64,000 nt of DNA from contig NZ_JAVDYB010000001.1 in assembly GCF_031458235.1 (NCBI RefSeq), positions 2,005,001 through 2,069,000 on the forward strand. Reading direction: 5' to 3'. The notes under the pieces are model-generated. The model did not search any database, had not been told where the DNA came from, and was given only the letters and a program-made list of their open reading frames with translations. Made by a program: the position numbers and the translations under genes. The DNA is from Catenuloplanes atrovinosus (GTDB lineage: Bacteria > Actinomycetota > Actinomycetes > Mycobacteriales > Micromonosporaceae). Positions 51,916-60,223 of the stretch are shown piece after piece (position 1 is the stretch's first letter; every line of letters begins with the position of its first letter).

Positions 51916-53016
51916 GTGCAGCCGGATCGCATGTTCAACCTGCAACGCCAGGAGCGCCTGCTCGGCGAGCTGCGCCGGCACGGCGCCGTCCGCGTCCGTG
52001 ACCTGGCCCGCGACTTCGGCGTCTCCGAGCTGACCATCCGCCGTGACATCGCCGCGCTCGCGGAACGCCATCTGCTCACCAAGGTGCACGGCGGCGCCAC
52101 GCTGCCGATCGACTTCGTGCCGCCGTCCCAGCGCGCCCGCCGCGTGGCGCCGACCCGGTTCACCATCGGAATGGTCGTGCCGTCGCTGGACTTCTACTGG
52201 CCCGCGATCGTGGCCGGCGCGCGCACCGCCGCCGCCGTGATGGGCGTCAGCATCCAGCTTCGCGGGTCCAGCTACGACCAGGCCGAGGACCGCCGCCAGA
52301 TCACCCGCCTGATCGAGGCCCAGCAGGTCCAGGGCCTGCTGCTGGCGCCGAGCCTGGACGGCGACCCGCTGGACGAGATGCTGGACTGGATCGGCCGGCT
52401 GCCGGTGCCCACGATCCTGGTGGAACGGCAGCCGGCCCGGTGGACACCGACGCCGCGGCAGCTGGAGTGGGTGCGCAGCGACCACGCGCTGGGCGTGGAG
52501 CTGGCGGTCCGGCACCTGTGGGAGCACGGGCACCGCCGGATCGGGCTGGTGCTGTCCAAGGGCAGCCCCACGTCCGCGCACCTGGAGCGCGGGTGGCGGG
52601 CGGTCTGCGCGGACCTGGACCTGCCGCCGGAGCCGCTGGTGCGCGAGTCGGTGGCGCTGGACGCGCCCGGGCACCGCGAGATCATCGCGGAGATCCTGGC
52701 GGCGTGCCGCCGGACCGGCACGCGCGCGCTGATCGTGCACAGCGACCCGGACGCGATGTCCGTGGCCCAGTTCTGCGCGGAGCAGGGCATGTCCATCCCC
52801 GGCGACCTCGCCATCGTCTCCTACGACGACGAGGTGGCGCACCTGGCCGAGCCCGCGCTCACCGCGGTCCGGCCACCGAAGAACCACGTCGGCCGGGTGG
52901 CGGTGGAGCTGATGGTGTCCCGGCTGCTGGAGGGGGAGCGGCGGCCGTCCCAGCAGGTCCTGGTCACGCCGGAGCTGGTGATCCGCAGCTCCTCGCTGCC
53001 CCGCCCGGTCCGCTGA
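51916..53016 (+). CDS. Hybrid regulator: DeoR-type HTH fused to LacI-type sugar-binding domain
   Basis: 366 residues. Residues about 1-65 carry the DeoR winged helix (QERLLGELRRHGAVRVRDLA, then SELTIRRDIAALAERHLLTK and VHGGATLP). From ~80 the chain is a LacI/GalR periplasmic-binding-like sensor: IGMVVPSLDFYWPAIVAGAR, GLLLAPSLDGDP, HLWEHGHRRIGLVL, ALIVHSDPDAMSVAQF, DLAIVSYDDEVAHLAEPALTAV. The DeoR half normally carries a sugar-phosphate-binding DeoRC domain; here a free-sugar-type sensor replaces it. GTG 51916 follows GGAGG at 5 bases. It probably represses the divergent dehydrogenase-importer operon. Confidence 0.9.
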   Translation: MQPDRMFNLQRQERLLGELRRHGAVRVRDLARDFGVSELTIRRDIAALAERHLLTKVHGGATLPIDFVPPSQRARRVAPTRFTIGMVVPSLDFYWPAIVAGARTAAAVMGVSIQLRGSSYDQAEDRRQITRLIEAQQVQGLLLAPSLDGDPLDEMLDWIGRLPVPTILVERQPARWTPTPRQLEWVRSDHALGVELAVRHLWEHGHRRIGLVLSKGSPTSAHLERGWRAVCADLDLPPEPLVRESVALDAPGHREIIAEILAACRRTGTRALIVHSDPDAMSVAQFCAEQGMSIPGDLAIVSYDDEVAHLAEPALTAVRPPKNHVGRVAVELMVSRLLEGERRPSQQVLVTPELVIRSSSLPRPVR

Positions 53017-53022
53017 GCCGTT

Positions 53023-53045
53023 GCCCCGGTCTGCCGGACCGGGGC
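53023..53045 (+). terminator. Terminator hairpin after the hybrid regulator
   Basis: GCCCCGGTC and GACCGGGGC form a perfect 9-bp stem with a TGCCG loop 7 bp after the stop. No T-run. Confidence 0.7.
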
Positions 53046-53122
53046 TCGGCGGGACGAGGGAGCGCGGCGCCCGGGCGCTTAGCGTGTCGCGGCAACCGTG
53101 ACCCCTCGTCCTGGAGTGTGCC

Positions 53123-54355
53123 GTGAGCCTGACCGTCGCATCGGCCGGCCGTGTGTTCGTCGACCCGCGCGCGTACGCGGATCCCGAGCGGTTCCTGGCC
53201 GCCTGCGCCTTCCTGCGCCGGGAGGCGCCGGTCGTGCGGGTGGAGCACGAGGACTTCCGGCCGTTCTGGGCGCTGACCCGGCACGCCGACATCGTGCGGG
53301 TGCTGCGCGACCCGGGCCGGTTCCTCAGCGAACCCCGGATCACGCTGGCGCCGAAGGCGTACGAGGCGGTCTCCAAGCGCCGGTCGGTCAGCATCATCCA
53401 GATGGACGGGCCGGAGCACGACGTGCACCGCCGGATCGTCGCGGACTGGTTCACGCCGCGCGCGATGCGCCGGCTCGAGCAGGACGTCACCGCGCTGGCC
53501 CGGCGGGCCGTCGACCGGATGGCCGGGCTCGGCGGGGAGTGCGACTTCGTGGCCGACGTCGCCCGTGCGTACCCGCTGCAGGTCATCCTGTCCATGCTCG
53601 GGTTCCCCGAGCGGGACTACGACGCGCTGCTGCGGCTGACCCAGCAGTCGCTGGGCGTGCTCGACGAGGACCTGCGGCGCTCCGCGGACCCGGCGGACCA
53701 GGCCGCGGTCGTGGCCGACCTGGTCGGCTACCTCACCGACGCGGCGCGGGAACGGCGCGCGCGGCCGACCGGCGACCTGGCGTCGGCGATCGCCAACGCC
53801 CGCGTCGACGGCCGGCCGCTGGACCTGCCGGACGTCGCCGCGTACTACATGCTGCTGGTCACGGCCGGGCACGACACCACGACCAGCTGCATCGCGGGCG
53901 GCGTGCAGGCGCTGGCGCGGTTCCCGGGCCAGCGGGAGCTGCTGCGGGCCGACCCGGGGCTGCTGCCGGCCGCGGCGGACGAGATCATCCGCTGGGTCAC
54001 GCCGACCACGGAGTTCATGCGTACGGCGATCGAGGACTGCGTGATCGCGGGCGTCGGCATCGCGGCCGGGGACGCGCTGTACCTGTCCTACCGCAGCGCG
54101 AACCGGGACGAGGAGGTGTTCGCGTCGCCCGACGTGTTCGACGTGCGCCGCCGGCCCAACCGGCATCTCGCGTTCGGCCACGGCGTGCACCACTGCCTCG
54201 GCGCGCCGCTGGCCCGGATGGAGATCCGGGCGTTCCTCGGCGAGCTGCTGCCCCGGCTGCGCGAGCTGGAGCAGGCCGGCGACGCGCCGCTGTCCGAGAC
54301 ACTGTTCGTCAGCGGGCTCAAGCGCCTGCCGATCCGCTACCGGATGGCCGGGTGA
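53123..54355 (+). CDS. Cytochrome P450
   Basis: 410 residues, the size of soluble class I bacterial P450s. I-helix AGHDTTT (oxygen activation), K-helix DEIIRWV (E-x-x-R), and the haem loop AFGHGVHHCLGAPLARME with thiolate Cys358. It would hydroxylate a small organic substrate with electrons from a ferredoxin not encoded nearby. GTG 53123 follows GGAG at 8 bases. No biosynthetic cluster surrounds it. The last 19 bp overlap the convergent MmyB-type regulator. Confidence 0.95.
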   Translation: MSLTVASAGRVFVDPRAYADPERFLAACAFLRREAPVVRVEHEDFRPFWALTRHADIVRVLRDPGRFLSEPRITLAPKAYEAVSKRRSVSIIQMDGPEHDVHRRIVADWFTPRAMRRLEQDVTALARRAVDRMAGLGGECDFVADVARAYPLQVILSMLGFPERDYDALLRLTQQSLGVLDEDLRRSADPADQAAVVADLVGYLTDAARERRARPTGDLASAIANARVDGRPLDLPDVAAYYMLLVTAGHDTTTSCIAGGVQALARFPGQRELLRADPGLLPAAADEIIRWVTPTTEFMRTAIEDCVIAGVGIAAGDALYLSYRSANRDEEVFASPDVFDVRRRPNRHLAFGHGVHHCLGAPLARMEIRAFLGELLPRLRELEQAGDAPLSETLFVSGLKRLPIRYRMAG

Positions 54356-55170
54356 GCGTCCCGCAGCCGGGCCAGCCGCTCCGCGCCGTCCGTGCCCGGC
54401 TCGGGGCGCAGCACCATCAGCCGGTGACCGCCGTCCGAGCTGAGCTGCATGTCGCAGTTGACCCGCAGCGTCCCGGTCACCGGGTGGACGAACGTCTTGC
54501 GCGTGGTGCGGAACCGGTAGACGTCGTTGGTGGCCCAGTAGCGGGCGAACTCCTCGCTGGCCGCCAGCAGCGCGGCGACCAGGCGGGACGCGGCGTCGTC
54601 GTGCCCGCGCGCCGCGACCGCGCCGCGCAGCTCGGCGGCCCAGCCCCGGCCGATCTCCTCGTGCTCGGCCGGGACACTGCACGCCCGGGTGCGCGGGTCG
54701 GTGAACCACCGCCAGGTCATGTTCCCCCGGTAGCCCGGCAGGTCCGCGCACCGGCCGAACAGTGCGACGCTGAGCGCGTTCTGCGCGACGACGTTGGTCA
54801 GGCCGTCGAGCACGTGCGCCGGGACCGCGTCCAGGCTGTTCAGCACGAACAGCAGGCCGTCCTCGACGCCCGCGTCGTCCCGCGCGGGCCGGGCCGGGAC
54901 CGGCTGCCCGGCCAGGTGGTAGAGGTGGTCGGTCTCGTCGGCGCTGAGCCGCAGCGCCTCCGCCAGCTTGGCGAGCAGCGCGGCGGACGGGTTGCCGGCG
55001 CGCGAGCGCTCCAGCCGCTCGTAGTAGTCGGCGGAGACGTCCGCCAGCGTGGCGACCTCCTCGCGGCGCAGGCCGGGCGTGCGGCGTGCGCCGCCACGGA
55101 CCAGCCCCGCCGCCTCCGGCGTCAGCGCCTCCCGGCGCGTCCGTAGATAGTCACCCAGCCGCTCCGCCAT
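54337..55170 (-). CDS. XRE-family regulator with MmyB-like ligand-binding domain
   Basis: 277 residues. The N-terminal HTH (RTRREALTPEAAGL, then GLRREEVATLADVSADYYERLERSR) and the C-terminal MmyB-type domain (VVAQNALSVALFGRCADLPG, NMTWRWFTDPRTR, YWATNDVYRFRTTRKTFVHPVTG) are typical of actinobacterial regulators that often control a neighbouring oxidoreductase gene. The convergent P450 is a possible but unproven target. ATG 55170 is preferred over the six-codon extension. Confidence 0.88.
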   Translation of the reverse strand: MAERLGDYLRTRREALTPEAAGLVRGGARRTPGLRREEVATLADVSADYYERLERSRAGNPSAALLAKLAEALRLSADETDHLYHLAGQPVPARPARDDAGVEDGLLFVLNSLDAVPAHVLDGLTNVVAQNALSVALFGRCADLPGYRGNMTWRWFTDPRTRACSVPAEHEEIGRGWAAELRGAVAARGHDDAASRLVAALLAASEEFARYWATNDVYRFRTTRKTFVHPVTGTLRVNCDMQLSSDGGHRLMVLRPEPGTDGAERLARLRDAHPAIR

Positions 55171-55213
55171 GCGCCCATCCTGGCGCATGACGCCCGGCCG
55201 TGCTCGCCCCCGG

Positions 55214-55777
55214 CTACCGCACCGCGCCGAGGCGGGCCCGGACGCGGTCGGCTATCGCCCGGATGTGGGGCGTGCGCACGTGCGCGACCAGCGCGTTCGG
55301 CGAGCCGGGGCCGTGCCGGTGCAGCATGTCCGCGATGCGGTCGTCGATGGCGAGCGGCTCGCCGCGGGAGCCGACGGTCTGGTCCGCGAACGTCAGCGCG
55401 TCCGACGTCGGCGAGGCCTCGTCCGGGTAGTGCGCCATCTCCGCCTCGAGGCCGTGCACCGCGGCGACGAAGCAGGCGCCGGAGTGGTTCGCCACCAGGC
55501 TGGAGATGCGGATGGGCCAGCCGTGCCGGTCGAGCAGGCGGGCGCCGTCCAGCGGGTGGAAGCCGGTGGCTCGGGCCAGCTCGCCGTAGCCGATGTCGTG
55601 CAGCCACGCGGACGCGATCAGGATCTCGCGGTCCACGGGCGGGACCGCGGCGGCGAGCTGCTCCGCGCGGGCGGCCACGGCGGCGGTGTGCAGCCATCGG
55701 TTGCCCAGGTCACCGATCACGGCCCGGGCCAGCTCGCGGGCGGCGTCGGCGGTGGGTCGGAGCAGAACCGAAGGCAT
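55214..55777 (-). CDS. HD-domain phosphohydrolase
   Basis: 187 residues. The metal-binding signature is RWLHTAAVAARAEQLA (His) and IASAWLHDIGYGEL (His-Asp); VANHSGACFVAAVHGLE is the later His segment. HD proteins act on nucleotides, phosphate esters or cyclic dinucleotides; no specificity is visible. It follows egtA in the same direction with 65 bp between, so cotranscription is possible. Confidence 0.87.
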   Translation of the reverse strand: MPSVLLRPTADAARELARAVIGDLGNRWLHTAAVAARAEQLAAAVPPVDREILIASAWLHDIGYGELARATGFHPLDGARLLDRHGWPIRISSLVANHSGACFVAAVHGLEAEMAHYPDEASPTSDALTFADQTVGSRGEPLAIDDRIADMLHRHGPGSPNALVAHVRTPHIRAIADRVRARLGAVR

Positions 55778-55842
55778 CTGACCACGGTACGGCCGGACAA
55801 GGGGGCGTTGACCAGGCAGTTCGCCCCCTGTTCACCCAGGTT

Positions 55843-57093
55843 TCAGTGGCCGGTAGCTGACTCCTTGCTCAGACGTTCCGCAATGATCGCCGTGACCCGG
55901 TTGCGCGTGGGCGCGTCCAGCGTCGTGCGGTCCAGGCGGCGGGCGGCCAGGTCGAGCACCGCGTGCGCCACGCGGCCGATCACCGGGTCGGTGAGACCGT
56001 CGCGGGCGGCGGGCTCCCAGCGGCCGGCCGCGGGTGCGGCCAGGTCGCGGGCGAGGTCGGTGGTCTCGTCGTCGGCCAGCAGCGCGGCGACGACGGCGAC
56101 CGGGGCGATCCACTCGCTGCCGGGCTGCGCGTCCAGGCAGCGGACCTCGAGGTAGCCGCGCGGCCGGATCGGCGGGAACAGCAGGGTGAGGTGGTACTCC
56201 AGGTCCTCGGTGGTGGGCGGGGTGTCCAGCGCGCCGTCGATCCAGTCGTTGAACGTGAGGCCGCGCGGCGCCTCCCAGTCCCGGTCGTCGCGGCGGACGC
56301 AGAGCAGCGGCGCGGCGAGCGCGTGCCGGGCCCAGGCGTGCGCCGGGTCGGCGCCGAGGTCGATGGCGCGGGTGAGCTGGCGATCGACGCCGAACCAGGC
56401 GCGCATGCGAGCGGAGCGCCAGCCGGTGTCGATGCCGCCCTGGCGGTGCGACGTGGCGAACGCGGCCATCAGCGCGGGGCCGGCGGCGTAGAGCGCGGCC
56501 CAGCGCGCGGCGAGCTGGTGGGGCTCGCCCGCGTCCACGCACGCCTGCAGGCCGGCGGTGTTGCACATCATCACCCGCCCGGCCGGACCGGTGCGGTCGA
56601 AGGCCTTCTCCAGCGCGTCGAACCGCGGGGTGCGCAGCAGGCGGCGCGGTGACCGCCACGGGTCCAGGCCGTGCTCGCCGAGCACCAGGCCCTCGGCCGC
56701 GAGCAGCGTGGCCAGCTGGCGGCGGTCGCCCTCGGTCGCGGCGTAGAGCGCGGTCAGCGACCGGAACGGCGCGGACGAGATCTCCACCTGGCCGCCCGGC
56801 TCGACCGTCACCGGCGTGCCGTTGTCCAGCGTCTCATGGGGACCGTCCGGCGCGATCGTGTGCGGCGCGTGCGGGCCGAGCGCGCGGCGCAGGCTATCCG
56901 GGTCGAGCGGGCGGGCCGGGTCGTCCGCGTGGTGGACGGTGAACTCCAGCTCGGCGCCGATCAGCCGGGACGGTCCGGTCCGGAAGCAGACGGAGGCGAT
57001 GTGCTCCTCGGCCTGATCCCGGTCGATGACCGGGGTGTGCGGCGCGATGATGGTGGATGTGGACAAGACCAGAGCCTCCGGGACGCGTGGCAT
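55843..57093 (-). CDS. egtA: Glutamate-cysteine ligase EgtA (ergothioneine pathway type)
   Basis: 416 residues. ASVCFRTGPSRLIGAELEFTVH is the EgtA-type N-terminal ATP-grasp-like motif, then VTVEPGGQVEISSAP and LDPWRSPRRLL, and late RGYLEVRCLDAQPGSEWIAP. The enzyme makes gamma-glutamylcysteine, the sulfur donor for ergothioneine in actinobacteria. EgtB, EgtC, EgtD and EgtE would normally follow it, but the next gene is an HD hydrolase and none of them is in the window. The 405-bp upstream gap is shared with the divergent kinase. Confidence 0.88.
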   Translation of the reverse strand: MPRVPEALVLSTSTIIAPHTPVIDRDQAEEHIASVCFRTGPSRLIGAELEFTVHHADDPARPLDPDSLRRALGPHAPHTIAPDGPHETLDNGTPVTVEPGGQVEISSAPFRSLTALYAATEGDRRQLATLLAAEGLVLGEHGLDPWRSPRRLLRTPRFDALEKAFDRTGPAGRVMMCNTAGLQACVDAGEPHQLAARWAALYAAGPALMAAFATSHRQGGIDTGWRSARMRAWFGVDRQLTRAIDLGADPAHAWARHALAAPLLCVRRDDRDWEAPRGLTFNDWIDGALDTPPTTEDLEYHLTLLFPPIRPRGYLEVRCLDAQPGSEWIAPVAVVAALLADDETTDLARDLAAPAAGRWEPAARDGLTDPVIGRVAHAVLDLAARRLDRTTLDAPTRNRVTAIIAERLSKESATGH

Positions 57094-57498
57094 CAGCGAG
57101 TTTCCCCGTGTGGACGTGCGGAATCGCGTCGCGCCCGCGCCGGCCCGGGCGGCAACAACCCACGCGACGTTACCGGCTCGCTGCGTAAGGTGATACCCCC
57201 AGGTCGTGCAAATCTCAGATCCGGAAGTTCACCGCGAGCGGCCCATCCACTCAGGACATTCGCACAGCGCGGACCTGGGGGTACGCCCACCGGGGCGCGG
57301 CGCCGGAGGGCAGGCCCGGCACCGCGACCGTCCCGACCGTGTGCCGGGCCTGCCCATCACACGACTCAGCGCCGGCCGCCGAGGTTCCGTCACGCCCGGA
57401 GGATCACCAGTGCGCCAGATCACCCCGCGCCCGAATACGGCCCGACCTGCACCCATCCCTGATGCGTCACTGTCACACGGAGTGGGTAGTTTTCACGT
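57094..57498. other. 405-bp divergent gap between egtA and the Ser/Thr kinase
   Basis: No gene. It holds a strong 15-bp hairpin (57308-57355) and, near the kinase, a less GC-rich patch that could be a promoter (around 57455-57490). The open plus-strand frames are compositional. Confidence 0.6.
57308..57355. other. Long perfect hairpin in the egtA/kinase intergenic region
   Basis: GGGCAGGCCCGGCAC and GTGCCGGGCCTGCCC are perfect complements (15 bp) around an 18-base loop. It lies between two divergent genes, so it is not a terminator for either; it could end an unseen small RNA or act in the kinase leader. Confidence 0.6.
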
Positions 57499-59124
57499 AT
57501 GCCAGAGGCCCCCACCATGATCGCCGGTCGTTACCGGCTCGGCGAAGCGATCGGCTCCGGCGGCATGGGCCGGGTGTGGCTCGCCCACGACGAGCGCCTC
57601 GACCGCGATGTCGCCATCAAGGAAATCGTGCTTCCGCCCGGCAGCGAGGAGGACGCGGCGGTCGCCCGCCGCCGCACGCTGCGCGAGGCGCGGGCGGCCG
57701 CGCGGCTCAACCATCCGGGGGTCGTCGGCGTCTACGACGTGTTCGAGGCGGACGGCAAGCCGTGGATCGTGATGGAGCACGTGCCGTCCCGCTCGCTCAA
57801 GGAGATCGTGCAGCAGGACGGGCCGCTCGACGACCGCCAGGCCGCGGTGATCGGGCTGGACATCCTGGAGGCGCTCCAGGCCGCGCACAAGGCCGGCGTC
57901 CAGCACCGCGACGTGAAGCCGGCGAACGTGCTGATCGCCGACGACGGCCGCGTGGTGCTCACCGACTTCGGCATCGCCACCATCGAGGGCGACGGGCTGA
58001 TCACCAGCTCCGGGCAGCAGCTGCACGCCTCGCTGGACTACATGGCGCCGGAGCGCGCGCAGGAGGGCGAGGCGACGGCCGCGGCCGACCTGTGGTCGCT
58101 CGGCGCCACGCTCTACGACGCGGTCGAGGGCCGGGCGCCGTTCCACCGCTCGTCCGCGGTCGGCACGCTGACCGCGATCGCGGCCGACCCGCCGGACCCG
58201 ATGGAGCGCGCCGGCGCGCTGGCCCCGGTGATCGACGGGCTGCTGAAGAAGAACCCGGGCGAGCGCCTGTCCGCCGCGGAGGCGACCCGCCTGCTGCAGG
58301 CCGCCGCGGACGGCAAGGTCGCGCGCGCGACCGCGGCGCCGGTGGCGCCGGCCAAACCCGATCACAAGCCCGCCACGGTCCGGACGACGCCGCGGCGCCC
58401 GCTGCTGATCGGCGCCGCGGTCGTGCTGGTGCTGGTCGTGGCGCTGGTCGCGTTCATCGCGCTGCGGCCGGACGGCACCACCGGGCCCGGCACCGGCGAC
58501 AACGTGGCGGCCGATCCGACCGGCACCGCTGCCGGCGCGCCCTCGGCCGTACCGTCGGATGATCCCGCTCCACCGTCGGCGGAGCCGACGCTGACCGGCG
58601 CGGCCAACCCGTCGCCGAGCGGCGGCGCGGCCCCCGGCGGCGGCAGCGAGGGCGACGGCACCGAGGGCGGCGGCGGGCGCCCGCAGCTCCCGCAGGGCTG
58701 GCGGGACTACACCGATCCGACCGGCTTCAAGGTGTACGTGCCGAACGGCTGGACACGGTCGCAGGAGGGGACCGAGGTGTACTTCACCGGCAGCAACGGC
58801 CGGGTGCTCCTCATCGACCAGACCAACGAGCCCAAACCGGACCCGGTCGCGGACTGGAACTCCCAGCGTGACTACCGCGTCGGTCGCGGCGAATTCCCCG
58901 GCTACACCGAGGTGAAGATCGTCGCGGTGGACTACTTCCAGAAGGCGGCGGACTGGGAGTGGCTGTACAACGAGAGCTACGGGCGGGTGCACGTCAACAA
59001 CCGCGGCGTGATCACCGCGCCGGACCAGGCCTACGGCATCTACTGGCAGACGAACGAGGCGGACTGGGCGGCGTCGCAGTCCGACCTCCAGCTCATCTAC
59101 GAGAGCTTCGTGCCGCGCCCGTGA
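57499..59124 (+). CDS. Transmembrane serine/threonine protein kinase (PknB type)
   Basis: 541 residues. Kinase domain 8-275: Gly loop GSGGMGRV, Lys41 (AIKEI), catalytic loop HRDVKPANVL with Asp138, DFGIA (156-160), APE-type MAPERA. A Lys/Pro linker leads to one transmembrane helix (301-322). The outside part has a Pro/Ser/Gly-rich stalk and a ~130-residue domain (RDYTDPTGFKVYVPNGWTRS, YNESYGRVHVNNRGVI), not PASTA repeats. It should phosphorylate cytoplasmic proteins in response to an external cue. Confidence 0.93.
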   Translation: MPEAPTMIAGRYRLGEAIGSGGMGRVWLAHDERLDRDVAIKEIVLPPGSEEDAAVARRRTLREARAAARLNHPGVVGVYDVFEADGKPWIVMEHVPSRSLKEIVQQDGPLDDRQAAVIGLDILEALQAAHKAGVQHRDVKPANVLIADDGRVVLTDFGIATIEGDGLITSSGQQLHASLDYMAPERAQEGEATAAADLWSLGATLYDAVEGRAPFHRSSAVGTLTAIAADPPDPMERAGALAPVIDGLLKKNPGERLSAAEATRLLQAAADGKVARATAAPVAPAKPDHKPATVRTTPRRPLLIGAAVVLVLVVALVAFIALRPDGTTGPGTGDNVAADPTGTAAGAPSAVPSDDPAPPSAEPTLTGAANPSPSGGAAPGGGSEGDGTEGGGGRPQLPQGWRDYTDPTGFKVYVPNGWTRSQEGTEVYFTGSNGRVLLIDQTNEPKPDPVADWNSQRDYRVGRGEFPGYTEVKIVAVDYFQKAADWEWLYNESYGRVHVNNRGVITAPDQAYGIYWQTNEADWAASQSDLQLIYESFVPRP

Positions 59125-59165
59125 TCGCTTGACCTGAACCGCGATTGAGGTTCGACGCTGGGCGC

Positions 59166-60218
59166 ATGGCTGACTCAGCGCTCGACGAGGCGTACGCACG
59201 ACTGACGAACACCGGACCGGAACGGGACGGCTGGCTCTCCAACCACGCGCCGATGGCGGTGGAGGTGCTGGCCGCCCGCGGTCTCGCCGCCCGGGTGCAC
59301 GGCTGGATCGACGGGTACGCGGACCGGCTCTCCGAGCGGCCGCGCGGGATCGCGCCGATCCGGCCCGCGGAGTGGCGCGACCCGCTCGGCGACCCGGTCC
59401 GCACCGGCGACTGGCTGGACTTCTTCGCCCGCGAGACGGCCGCGGCGCCGTGGCGCGAGGTGCTGGTCGCCTGGTGGCCGCGGCTGCTGCCCGGCATCGC
59501 GGCCGGCGCCACGCACGGGGTGATCAGAGTCGGTCACGCGGTGCGCGCGCTGCGCGGGGCCGAGACGCCGGAACGGGTTGCCGAGCTGGGTCAGGGGCTG
59601 GCGTACTGGGCGGCCCGCTGGCAGCCGCTGGCGCCGGCCGGCGCGGGGCCCTACCGGGCGAGCGATCCGCGGTCGGCGCTGGACGCGGTGCCGCTGGTGC
59701 GCGACCAGCGCTACGGCATCCGGTCCCGGCTGGCGCAGCTCGCCGCGATGCCGTCGTGGGCGGTCACGGCGGGCGCGATTCCCACGGTGCCGGTGGGCGC
59801 CGGCTCCGGGGACGCGCCCACCTCGTCGCCGCCCGCCGCCGCGGTGGCGGCGATCGCGGACGCGGCGGTGGCCCGGCACGCCACGCACGGTCACCGCGAC
59901 CCGGTCATGCTGGTGCACGCGGCCACCGCGCCGACCGCGGTGCTGCGCGTGCTGCCCGAGCTGCCGGCCGGGCTGCACCGGGCCAGCCTGGCCGCGGCGT
60001 GGGCGGCCACCGCGGCGGTGACGGCCGCGTACGCCGCGCCGACGCCGCGCCCGGCGCCTGCCGGGCCGGTGGAGCGGGACGAGGTGCTGGACCGGGCGCT
60101 CGCCACCGGCGATCCGCACGCGATCAAGTTCGCCGACGCGGCCGTCGACGCCTACGCCCGTACCGGGGATGCCCGGCACCTGACCGCGTCCGCGGTGGCC
60201 ACGGCGGACATCGGCTGA
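59166..60218 (+). CDS. Questin oxidase-like protein
   Basis: 350 residues. LDEAYARLTNTGPERDGWLSNHAPMAVE-type start, then DWLDFFARETAAAPWREVLVAWWPRL, ATHGVIRVGHAVRAL and GLAYWAARWQPL match the questin oxidase (DUF4243) family, known in fungi for opening anthraquinone rings. Conserved His in NHAPM, THG and GHA may bind metal. In actinobacteria the role is unclear. ATG 59166 starts the conserved part. Confidence 0.8.
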   Translation: MADSALDEAYARLTNTGPERDGWLSNHAPMAVEVLAARGLAARVHGWIDGYADRLSERPRGIAPIRPAEWRDPLGDPVRTGDWLDFFARETAAAPWREVLVAWWPRLLPGIAAGATHGVIRVGHAVRALRGAETPERVAELGQGLAYWAARWQPLAPAGAGPYRASDPRSALDAVPLVRDQRYGIRSRLAQLAAMPSWAVTAGAIPTVPVGAGSGDAPTSSPPAAAVAAIADAAVARHATHGHRDPVMLVHAATAPTAVLRVLPELPAGLHRASLAAAWAATAAVTAAYAAPTPRPAPAGPVERDEVLDRALATGDPHAIKFADAAVDAYARTGDARHLTASAVATADIG

Positions 60219-60223
60219 GCCGG

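Noticed and set aside
53123-55170. P450 plus regulator as part of a natural-product cluster
   Set aside because: No polyketide, peptide, terpene or RiPP core gene lies within the window.
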